Assembly: GCA_900547815.1 (NCBI GenBank)
Contig: URHY01000074.1
Coordinates: 1-9,444 of the forward strand
Length of the DNA stretch: 9,444 nt
Origin: an uncultured Solobacterium sp.
GTDB lineage: Bacteria > Bacillota_I > Bacilli_A > Erysipelotrichales > Erysipelotrichaceae
Direction of reading: 5' to 3'
Made by a program: the position numbers and the translations under genes
The notes under the pieces: model-generated
The model's database searches: none
What the model saw: the letters and a program-made list of their open reading frames with translations, nothing else
What the model was told of the DNA's origin: nothing
Part shown: piece by piece, positions 1 through 5,911 of the stretch
Position numbering within the stretch: position 1 is the stretch's first letter
How the letters are laid out: the number at the start of each line of letters is the position of its first letter

Positions 1-44
1 TTAATTTGATTAGATTATTCATTTTCATACTCAATTAATTAGAC

Positions 45-74
45 AATCAACAATTGATTTCGGCTTCTTTTTTT
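45..74 (+). terminator. Weak possible terminator of an upstream gene
   Basis: A 6-bp stem (AATCAA, 45-50, with TTGATT, 54-59) is followed eight bases later by a run of seven T (68-74). The stem is all but GC-free and does not touch the T-run, so this is at best a poor intrinsic terminator for a gene left of the window. The T-run also overlaps the proposed -35 box of the next promoter. Nothing coding is visible in positions 1-123. Confidence 0.2.
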
Positions 75-102
75 GTGAAAATTTTTAAAATTTTACTATA
101 AT
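73..102 (+). promoter_or_regulatory. Sigma-A type promoter for the P1 peptidase gene
   Basis: A perfect -10 box TATAAT lies at 97-102. An 18-base spacer separates it from TTGTGA (73-78), which matches the TTGACA consensus at 4 of 6 positions. Transcription would start near 109, just ahead of the Shine-Dalgarno AGAGGTG (110-116), giving a very short 5' leader. That leaves the exact start site uncertain, but the -10 box is convincing. Confidence 0.6.
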
Positions 103-123
103 AGTTTTCAGAGGTGTTTAATT

Positions 124-1074
124 ATGGAAAAAGGAAAATTAAATCGAATAACAGATGTAGAAGGTGTACTTGTAGGACATAAAACAATTTCTTCTGGTTC
201 TCATCAAACAGGTGTAACATTTATTCGTACGGCTGAAGATGTATTTCATCAAAAGTTAGCTTGTGGTTGTAGTATCCTAAATGGTTTTGGAAAGACAACT
301 GGACTTCCACAAATTATGGAGTTGGGGACTTTGGAAAGCTATATTTGTTTGACAAACACATTAAATGTGGGTGTTGTTCAACAAGCCTTAGTGGATATCA
401 TGGTTAAAGAAAATGAAGATTTAACAAGTGTAAACGTTGTCGTTGGAGAATGTAACGATGGATATCTAAATTCGATTCGTGATTGTGTTGTTACAAAAGA
501 AGATGTATATGATGCATATAGTGATTGTAAAAAAGAGTTTGAACTTGGCAGTGTTGGAGCAGGTCGAGGCATGTCTTGTTTTGAAATGTCAGGTGGTATT
601 GGATCAAGCTCAAGAGTCTTTGAGATTGATGGAAATACATATACTCTAGGTGTACTTGTACTCTCTAATTTTGGTTTAAGAGAACAATATTTGTTAGATA
701 AAGTAGAGGGGAATCAATTGCCTTTAGAACAAGAAAAAGGTTCGATTATGATGATTATTGCGACGGATGCTCCATTAAGTGATCGTCAACTTCATAGAGT
801 TTGTAATCGTATGCCAGTAGGTTTAGCACTTACAGGATCACATATGGGTAATGGTTCAGGAGATATTGCGATTGCGTTTAGTACCGCAAATCGTTATGGA
901 TCTGAAGAAATTCATTCTTTAACACAAATCAATGATAATAAGATCAATGTTGTATTTGATGCAGCGATTGAATCTTGTAAAGAAGCTGTGCACTTATCTT
1001 TAATTGAAAATGAAGAGGTGACTGGACAGTCGGGTCATGTTCGTAAGTGTTTAAATCAAGTGAAGATTCAGTAG
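124..1074 (+). CDS. P1 family (S58, DmpA/BapA-like) N-terminal-nucleophile aminopeptidase
   Basis: Members of this family are cytoplasmic Ntn-type hydrolases. The precursor cuts itself in front of a serine, which becomes the N-terminal nucleophile of the beta chain; known members release D-amino acids, beta-amino acids or amino-acid amides. Seen here: the family-typical NGFGKTTGLPQIMELGTLE (53-71), GAGRGM (145-150), and Gly206-Ser207 in KGSIMMIIATDAPL, which matches the autocleavage site of DmpA (Gly-Ser) and BapA (Asn-Ser). GNGSGDIAIAFST (242-254) is also conserved. Cleavage would give chains of about 206 and 110 residues, a little shorter than DmpA. There is no signal peptide or membrane segment. 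The ATG at 124 follows AGAGGTG by 7 bases. The true substrate cannot be read from sequence. The stop codon sits inside a terminator-like hairpin. Confidence 0.9.
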   Translation: MEKGKLNRITDVEGVLVGHKTISSGSHQTGVTFIRTAEDVFHQKLACGCSILNGFGKTTGLPQIMELGTLESYICLTNTLNVGVVQQALVDIMVKENEDLTSVNVVVGECNDGYLNSIRDCVVTKEDVYDAYSDCKKEFELGSVGAGRGMSCFEMSGGIGSSSRVFEIDGNTYTLGVLVLSNFGLREQYLLDKVEGNQLPLEQEKGSIMMIIATDAPLSDRQLHRVCNRMPVGLALTGSHMGNGSGDIAIAFSTANRYGSEEIHSLTQINDNKINVVFDAAIESCKEAVHLSLIENEEVTGQSGHVRKCLNQVKIQ

Positions 1075-1090
1075 TCGAATCTTCACTTTT
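1060..1090 (+). terminator. Hairpin plus T-run overlapping the peptidase stop codon
   Basis: A perfect 10-bp stem (GTGAAGATTC at 1060-1069 with GAATCTTCAC at 1077-1086) encloses a 7-base loop and is followed by TTTT. The UAG stop (1072-1074) lies in the loop. A ribosome at the stop would cover the stem, so termination may depend on translation. The HAD gene starts only 30 bases after the stem, so partial read-through is likely. Confidence 0.6.
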
Positions 1091-1106
1091 ATGTTATATT
1101 TCATCT

Positions 1107-1112
1107 GGTGAT
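1107..1112 (+). promoter_or_regulatory. Ribosome binding site that fixes the HAD start
   Basis: GGTGAT can pair with the 3' part of the anti-Shine-Dalgarno (AGGAGGTGAT type) at a suitable distance from the ATG at 1116. No comparable site precedes the more upstream in-frame ATG at 1047, which lies inside the peptidase gene. Confidence 0.55.
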
Positions 1113-1115
1113 TAT

Positions 1116-1793
1116 ATGAAGAAATTAATGTTTGATTGTGATGATACACTTTATGATTTATCTTGGCCATTTCGCAAATGCATGGAAGAATTTCTTCCTA
1201 GTGTAGATGTGGATATGAATCAATTTTATGCAGATTATCGTAAGTTTGGTGACATGATTTTTGATGATCTTCAAAAAGGAAAGATCACAATTGATGAATC
1301 TGGTGTTTATCGTATTGAAAAAGCTTGTGAAAAGTATGGAATTGAATTTTTGCATTCTAAAGCTATAGAATTTCAGTCTCGCTATAAATATTATCAGCAT
1401 CATATTGAAATGGATAATGCATTTATTGATTATTTCTCGAATTGTGAAGATGAACTTGCGATTTTGACAAATGGAGAGGACGCGCATCAAAGAATGAAAT
1501 TAGAAGTGCTTCATGTCTTTGATTATTTTAAACCAGAAAATGTATTTACGAGTGGTCAAATTGGTGTCGCAAAACCGGATGTAAATGCATTTAAAAAATG
1601 TATGGAAGCGATGCAGGAAGATATTCATGAATGGTATTATGTAGGGGATAACTACATCAATGATATGCAGGGTGCAAAAAATGCAGGCATGAAGACGATT
1701 CATTTTAATCGGCATCATCAAGTAAGTGGTCCTTTGGCAGATCATGTCGTATATTCGGCTAAAGAATTGGTTGAATTCATTAAAAAAGACTAG
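1116..1793 (+). CDS. HAD-superfamily hydrolase, probable phosphatase/nucleotidase
   Basis: A 225-residue soluble HAD phosphatase in which all four motifs are visible. Motif I is DCDDTLYD with nucleophile Asp7 and acid/base Asp9; motif II is LTNG with Thr118; motif III is Lys153 in GVAKPD; motif IV is GDNYINDMQGA with Asp178 and Asp183 for Mg2+. Residues about 15-95 form a helical cap of the type seen in YjjG/pyrimidine-5'-nucleotidase and phosphoglycolate-phosphatase relatives. The likely reaction is hydrolysis of a small phosphomonoester; the substrate is unknown. The frame is open back to 1047, but the added 23 residues would overlap the peptidase gene and are not HAD-like. The start at 1116 puts Asp7 at the usual distance from the N-terminus. 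It is probably transcribed by read-through from the peptidase gene. Confidence 0.88.
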   Translation: MKKLMFDCDDTLYDLSWPFRKCMEEFLPSVDVDMNQFYADYRKFGDMIFDDLQKGKITIDESGVYRIEKACEKYGIEFLHSKAIEFQSRYKYYQHHIEMDNAFIDYFSNCEDELAILTNGEDAHQRMKLEVLHVFDYFKPENVFTSGQIGVAKPDVNAFKKCMEAMQEDIHEWYYVGDNYINDMQGAKNAGMKTIHFNRHHQVSGPLADHVVYSAKELVEFIKKD

Positions 1794-1810
1794 ATTGAAC
1801 TAGCCTAGTT

Positions 1811-1837
1811 AAGAATGTCATAATGGCATTCTTTTTT
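1811..1837 (+). terminator. Intrinsic terminator after the HAD gene
   Basis: A 9-bp stem with one G-U pair (AAGAATGTC, 1811-1819, with GGCATTCTT, 1825-1833) has a 5-base loop and runs into six T (1832-1837). It lies 17 bases after the HAD stop codon and closes the peptidase-HAD unit. Confidence 0.8.
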
Positions 1838-1954
1838 CTACAATTCTTCTTCTCCAATGATTTCATCCGACCATATTTCTTCTTGTTTGGTGTCTTCAGT
1901 ATAATCTTCAAATCTTTCAGTTAATGTTTGTTTGTTCACATTTAAAGTATACAT
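1838..1954 (-). CDS. Possible 38-residue acidic micro-ORF or gene remnant
   Basis: Reading the minus strand from ATG at 1954 to TAG at 1838 gives 38 residues, with about 13 Glu/Asp in the last 26. The tail contains RFEDYTEDTKQEEIWSDE and ends in IIGEEEL. The pattern of a short helix, an acidic stretch, a Trp and a final hydrophobic residue recalls the C-terminal toxin-binding tail of MazE/AbrB-type antitoxins. That is only a resemblance, and no DNA-binding N-terminal half or toxin gene is present. There is no good Shine-Dalgarno before this ATG, and the frame meets a stop 5 codons upstream. It may be a small real gene, the tail of a decayed antitoxin gene, or chance. Confidence 0.3.
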   Translation of the reverse strand: MYTLNVNKQTLTERFEDYTEDTKQEEIWSDEIIGEEEL

Positions 1955-1986
1955 GAAATTATGTCTGATTTAAATAGGAGGTTAAG

Positions 1987-2015
1987 TAGGCATAGAATCA
2001 CATTTGTGGTAAAAT
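1987..2015 (+). promoter_or_regulatory. Extended -10 promoter for the trhP1-trhP2-proS operon
   Basis: TGGTAAAAT (2007-2015) is an extended -10 element, with TAAAAT at 2010-2015. TAGGCA (1987-1992), 17 bases upstream, is a partial -35. The spacer holds TAGAATCACATTT (1993-2005), which recurs in the promoter region at 5849-5861, and an interrupted palindrome CACA-TT-TGTG (1999-2008). No other promoter is evident between 2045 and 5817. Confidence 0.55.
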
Positions 2016-2044
2016 AACTATGTATGTTTTGATAAGGAGTAATT

Positions 2045-2908
2045 ATGTTTATAACAACAATTCATTCTATTGATTCATTAGAAAAATTAAAAAGGGCTAA
2101 GGCAGATGCCGTAATCATTGGTGTTGAACATTATTCAATTCGGTCAAGTATTACGGTAAAAAAAGAGGATTTACAGCTTTGGAAGAAGAAGTGTAAAAAG
2201 CTTGGCCTAAAATTATATATCAACTTTTTAAGATTATGTATGGATAGTGATCTTTATGGTGTTCGTGAATACTTTTCGATTTTTAAAGAACTAGATGTAG
2301 ATGGTATTTATTATGCGGATGAAGGACTATATTTCGAGGCGAAACAATTGGGTATTGAATCCAAATTGATTTATCAACCGGAAACACTAGTAGCTTCAAG
2401 TGCAGACGTTGATTTTTATATGTCTTTAGGTATTCAGTCTGTATCTTTAGCACATGAATTGAGTCTTGAAGAAGTGGTAAGTATTGGAAAGCACAATCCG
2501 GATATTGAAATCTTAGTGCATGGGTATTTCTCAATTCTATATTCGAGAAGGCCTTTGGTAACAAACTATTTAGAGGCTGTGAATCAACCGGTATGTTCAT
2601 TACCATGTCATTATGATTTGATTGAACAAACTAGACAAGAGCGTATGCCAATTGTACAAGATGAAACGGGTACGCATATCTTTAGTGAAATGCCAATCAA
2701 TTCATTGCAGGAAATGTGGGATTTTACAGATGTAGGAATGCATCGTTTCCGTATTGATTCTTTGTTCTTTGATGATGATTGGACAGTTGAAATCTTAGGT
2801 TTATATGATTTGGCTTTACAAGGCATTAAAATTACGGATGATGAATCAAGTAATCGTTGGTATTTGGAAGAGACAATTAAGAAAAAGGAGGAGCAAGTAA
2901 ATGAATAA
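2045..2908 (+). CDS. trhP1: U32-family protein, TrhP1-like tRNA U34 hydroxylation partner
   Basis: A 287-residue soluble protein of the U32 ('collagenase-like') family, the shorter member of an adjacent pair. In Bacillus subtilis the equivalent pair YrrN/YrrO (TrhP1/TrhP2) uses prephenate to form 5-hydroxyuridine at wobble position 34 of tRNAs. The N-terminal part reads as a TIM-barrel-like alternation (ADAVIIG near 20, DGIYYADEGLYFEAKQLG near 86-103). Where catalytic U32 proteins carry the Cys motif, this one has VHGYFSILYSRRPLVTNYL (158-176) without cysteine; only Cys184 and Cys188 follow. This loss is typical of the short partner and suggests it needs TrhP2. AAGGAGT (2034-2040) precedes the ATG. 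The last 8 bases overlap the next gene, so translation is probably coupled. No trmR-like methyltransferase gene is adjacent. Confidence 0.8.
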   Translation: MFITTIHSIDSLEKLKRAKADAVIIGVEHYSIRSSITVKKEDLQLWKKKCKKLGLKLYINFLRLCMDSDLYGVREYFSIFKELDVDGIYYADEGLYFEAKQLGIESKLIYQPETLVASSADVDFYMSLGIQSVSLAHELSLEEVVSIGKHNPDIEILVHGYFSILYSRRPLVTNYLEAVNQPVCSLPCHYDLIEQTRQERMPIVQDETGTHIFSEMPINSLQEMWDFTDVGMHRFRIDSLFFDDDWTVEILGLYDLALQGIKITDDESSNRWYLEETIKKKEEQVNE

Positions 2909-4103
2909 AATTGAATTATTGGCTCCTGCTGGAAATTTAGAAAAAGCGAAGATTGCGATTTTATATGGTGCGGATGCCGTATATATTGGTGGAAAACAGT
3001 TTAGCTTGCGTTCGCGTGCTAGTAATTTTTCCATTGATGAAATTGCGGAATTAGTGCAGTTTGCGAATGCACATAATAGTCATGTGCATGTAACTGTGAA
3101 TATGCTTCCACATGAATCGGATCTTGATGGAATCGAAGATTATTTAAAAACGTTGGATTCGATTGGTGTACATGCGATTATTGTGGCAAGTCCATCGATT
3201 ATGATGTTGGCTAAAAAGCTTGGATGCAAGTTTGAAGTGCATGTATCTACACAGCATTCTTCTACAAATTCAAGTGCTGCAAGATTCTGGAAAGAAAAGG
3301 GCATGGACCGTGTCGTACTGGCTAGAGAATGTCAAATGGAGGATATTCGTTCAATTTGTGAAGAGAATATATTGCCAATTGAAGTCTTTATTCATGGAGG
3401 TATGTGTATTTCATTTTCAGGACGTTGTGTATTGAGTAATCATATGACTCTTCGTGATGCAAATCGTGGTGGATGTGCACAAAGTTGTCGTTGGAAATAT
3501 CATTTGATGGATGGTGAAACAGAATTAAGCAATCCGACAAATTTATTCTCCATGTCTTCAAAAGATTTACAAGCAGTAGATTATATTGAGGATTTCATCC
3601 ATATGGGTGTAGCATCTTTGAAAATTGAAGGACGAATGAAAAGTGCTTATTATTTAGCTACGGTTGTTTCTAGCTATCGTATGTTGATTGATTATATTTA
3701 TGAGCATGGTCATGCGGATGTTGAAATCATTGAGCGTGTAAAAAAAGAAATCGCAAAGGCAGAAAATCGACCGACTGGGCCGGGCTTCTATAATGGTCTT
3801 CCTGGATATAAGGTGCAGTTGTATCAAGATCATGATGAAACGGTAACACAGGAATATGTAGCCATTGTGCAGGATTATGACAAGGCAAGCCAGATGGCGA
3901 CTTTGCAGGTGAAAAATCATTTTATGCCCAATCAGGATTTAGAAATATTTGGTCCTCACATTCCAAGTACAATTGTACATGTAGATGATGTGTATGATAG
4001 TGACAAGAATGTATTAGAAGTATGTAATAAGCCAATGCAGATCGTACATACGAAGTGGTCTGGGCCTATTGAAAAAGATGCGATGATTCGTAAGATAAGA
4101 TAA
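2901..4103 (+). CDS. trhP2: U32-family protein, TrhP2-like tRNA U34 hydroxylation enzyme
   Basis: A 400-residue U32-family protein, the long member of the TrhP pair. It begins with the family hallmark ELLAPAGNLEKAKIAILYGADAVYIGG (from residue 5) and carries the U32 signature at EVFIHGGMCISFSGRC (161-176). Four cysteines, Cys169, Cys176, Cys192 and Cys196, with GGCAQSCRWKY (190-200) between and after them, form the set thought to hold an iron-sulfur cluster in TrhP and RlhA. SLKIEGRMKS (239-248) is also conserved. A C-terminal beta-rich domain (about 315-400) matches the extension of long U32 proteins. The likely role is prephenate-dependent 5-hydroxylation of U34. The Shine-Dalgarno AAGGAGG lies in the end of trhP1. 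Older annotation as a protease or collagenase is probably wrong. Confidence 0.87.
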   Translation: MNKIELLAPAGNLEKAKIAILYGADAVYIGGKQFSLRSRASNFSIDEIAELVQFANAHNSHVHVTVNMLPHESDLDGIEDYLKTLDSIGVHAIIVASPSIMMLAKKLGCKFEVHVSTQHSSTNSSAARFWKEKGMDRVVLARECQMEDIRSICEENILPIEVFIHGGMCISFSGRCVLSNHMTLRDANRGGCAQSCRWKYHLMDGETELSNPTNLFSMSSKDLQAVDYIEDFIHMGVASLKIEGRMKSAYYLATVVSSYRMLIDYIYEHGHADVEIIERVKKEIAKAENRPTGPGFYNGLPGYKVQLYQDHDETVTQEYVAIVQDYDKASQMATLQVKNHFMPNQDLEIFGPHIPSTIVHVDDVYDSDKNVLEVCNKPMQIVHTKWSGPIEKDAMIRKIR

Positions 4104-4122
4104 GTGGAAGAGGTAAGTAAAG

Positions 4123-5817
4123 ATGAAATTAAGTCAGAGTTTCTTTTATACATTAAGAGAAAATGCGAAAGATGAAGATAGCGTATCAAGTAATTTATTG
4201 GTGCGTGCAGGAATGATCAAAAAATGTTCAAACGGAATTTATATGATCATGCCTATGGGAAAGAAGGTTCTTTCTAAAGTAGAAAATATTATTCGTGAAG
4301 AAATGGATGCGAAAGATGCACAAGAATTATTGATGCCAGCGTTGATTCCTGAAGATGTATATGTACAATCTGGTCGTCGTGAAGCTTTCGGATCTAATAT
4401 GTTCTCTTTGAGTGATCGTTACAATAAACGTTATGTTTTGGGTCCAACTCATGAAGAATTGTTTGCGGTCGCAAGTAGTATGGATGGTAAATCTTATAAG
4501 GATTTCCCTTATAACTTATATCAGATTCAAACTAAATATCGTGATGAAACTCGTCCTCGTTATGGATTGATTCGTGTTCGTGAGTTTATCATGAAGGATG
4601 CGTATACATTTGATGTGGATGAAGCTGGATTGGATGTAGCATACAATAAAATGTATGATGCATATTGCCGTATTATGGATCGTTTAGGATTGGAATATAA
4701 GATTGTTAAGGCCGATACAGGAGCAATGGGTGGTTTATTATCGGAAGAATATCAAGCTCTATCAAGTATTGGTGAAGATGTTGTTGTTGGATGTGAGGGT
4801 TGTGACTATTCTAGTAATTTAGAAATCACAGAAGTTGTAGATACTATGCAAGATTCTAGTGAAGAAGAACTTTCTATGGAAGTTGTTGATACACCTAATG
4901 CGAAGACAATTGAAGAAGTGGCTGCTTTCTTTGGAAAGAAGGAAAGTGATTTCGTTAAAACATTATTATATAACGTAGATGGAAAAGTCATCGCATTCTG
5001 TATTCCTGGTGATCGTGAATTGAATGAAACAAAGGCATTGAAGTTATTGGGTGCAAATGAAATGGAATTGGCTAGCTTTGAACAAGTAGAACAAGTTACA
5101 CATGCTCGTGTTGGTTTTGCTGGTCCAGTCGGTATTGATTGTCCAGTCTATATGGATCGTCAAATCAAGCATATGAAAAACTTCATTGTAGGGGCAAACC
5201 AATCAGATCGTCACATTAAGAATGTGAACTGCAAAGATTTTACGCCTGTTGAAGTGGCAGATCTTTGTCAGGTAAAAGAAGGGGATATTTGTCCTAAGTG
5301 TGGTAAAAAGTTAACTTTCCAACATGGTATTGAAGTTGGTAACTTATTTAAATTGGGAACTAAATATTCTAAGAGTATGAATCTTTACTATACAGATGCC
5401 AATAACCAATTACAGCCAGTATGGATGGGAAGTTATGGTATTGGTCTAGAAAGATGTATGGCTGCCGTTGCTGATCAGCATCATGATGATTTTGGTATTA
5501 AATGGCCAGTGGAAATCGCACCATTTAGACTTGCGATTGTTCCAGTATCATTAAAAGATGAAGAACAAGTTAAGATTGCCAATGATCTATATGAATATTG
5601 TAAAGAACATAAATTCGATGTAATTTTAGATGATCGTAATGAGCGTCCAGGTGTTAAATTCAAAGACATGGAATTGATTGGTGTTCCTTATCGTATTACG
5701 GTAGGTCGTGGTGTCAAAGAAGGAAAATTAGAGTGGACAGATCGTTATACAGGTGAAAAGAGTGAAATTGCGATTGAGGATGTATATTCTGAAATTGAAA
5801 AAGTTTTCGCCATGTAA
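4123..5817 (+). CDS. proS: Prolyl-tRNA synthetase, bacterial type with editing domain
   Basis: ProRS charges tRNA-Pro with proline in the cytoplasm. At 564 residues it has the length of the bacterial (type 1) form. Seen in order: N-terminal KLSQSFFYTLRENAKDEDS; class II motif 1 region (30-75); LGPTHEELF (106-114); motif 2 with RDETRPRYGLIRVREF (140-155); the INS editing insertion (about 224-405) with Lys279 in FVKTLL, GDRELNETKA and GFAGPVGI, which removes mischarged Ala; Cys pairs 224/227 and 390/393; GIEVGNLFKLGTKYS (402-416); motif 3 GSYGIGLER (436-444); and an anticodon-binding domain from about 467. It starts 19 bases after trhP2, with AGAGGT (4109-4114) 8 bases upstream, so it is cotranscribed. 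I see no T-box leader and no hairpin terminator after it; instead a cre-like site overlaps the stop codon. Confidence 0.97.
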   Translation: MKLSQSFFYTLRENAKDEDSVSSNLLVRAGMIKKCSNGIYMIMPMGKKVLSKVENIIREEMDAKDAQELLMPALIPEDVYVQSGRREAFGSNMFSLSDRYNKRYVLGPTHEELFAVASSMDGKSYKDFPYNLYQIQTKYRDETRPRYGLIRVREFIMKDAYTFDVDEAGLDVAYNKMYDAYCRIMDRLGLEYKIVKADTGAMGGLLSEEYQALSSIGEDVVVGCEGCDYSSNLEITEVVDTMQDSSEEELSMEVVDTPNAKTIEEVAAFFGKKESDFVKTLLYNVDGKVIAFCIPGDRELNETKALKLLGANEMELASFEQVEQVTHARVGFAGPVGIDCPVYMDRQIKHMKNFIVGANQSDRHIKNVNCKDFTPVEVADLCQVKEGDICPKCGKKLTFQHGIEVGNLFKLGTKYSKSMNLYYTDANNQLQPVWMGSYGIGLERCMAAVADQHHDDFGIKWPVEIAPFRLAIVPVSLKDEEQVKIANDLYEYCKEHKFDVILDDRNERPGVKFKDMELIGVPYRITVGRGVKEGKLEWTDRYTGEKSEIAIEDVYSEIEKVFAM

Positions 5818-5826
5818 ACGCTTGTA
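5812..5826 (+). promoter_or_regulatory. cre-like catabolite-control site
   Basis: ATGTAAACGCTTGTA matches the CcpA operator consensus WTGNAANCGNWNNCW at every fixed position except one (T for C near the end). It overlaps the proS stop codon and lies 33 bases upstream of the -35 box of the PEPCK-like gene. The placement fits carbon-source control of that gene. CcpA binding is inferred, not shown. Confidence 0.5.
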
Positions 5827-5858
5827 CTTGGAATATAAACAAAAAATTTAGAATCACA

Positions 5859-5887
5859 TTTACTTTCAAAGGTTTTTCATGTATATT
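5859..5887 (+). promoter_or_regulatory. Promoter for the PEPCK-like and BI-1-like genes
   Basis: TTTACT (5859-5864, 4 of 6 to TTGACA) and TATATT (5882-5887, 5 of 6 to TATAAT) are 17 bases apart. A strong Shine-Dalgarno AAAGGAG (5898-5904) follows, 7 bases before the ATG at 5912. The shared 13-mer TAGAATCACATTT (5849-5861) overlaps the -35 box. Confidence 0.5.
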
Positions 5888-5911
5888 AGTCATAGTTAAA
5901 GGAGTGTAATT

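Noticed and set aside
1092..1100. TGTTATATT, an extended -10-like sequence before the HAD gene
   Set aside because: It would start transcription on the Shine-Dalgarno, about 9 bases before the ATG, and has no -35 box. Read-through from the peptidase gene is simpler.
1158..1745. Minus-strand open frames opposite the HAD gene
   Set aside because: They are antisense shadows of an AT-rich coding region with low-complexity Ile/Phe/His composition, no ribosome binding site and no recognisable motif.
1976..1983. A strong AGGAGG-type sequence (AGGAGGTT) in the gap before the TrhP1-like gene
   Set aside because: No ATG, GTG or TTG lies at a usable distance downstream and the sequence after it soon hits stops. 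It precedes the -35 box of the next promoter, so it is probably coincidence.
3220..3435. Open frame of 71 codons inside the TrhP2-like gene, considered as a frameshift or nested gene
   Set aside because: The TrhP2 frame is intact across it with all four cysteines, and the alternative product looks like no known protein.
4100..4122. Search for a T-box or other leader in front of proS
   Set aside because: Only 19 bases separate it from trhP2, too little for a leader structure.
5818..5911. Search for an intrinsic terminator between proS and the PEPCK-like gene
   Set aside because: No GC-containing stem followed by a T-run is visible; transcripts may run into the next unit or end by another mechanism.
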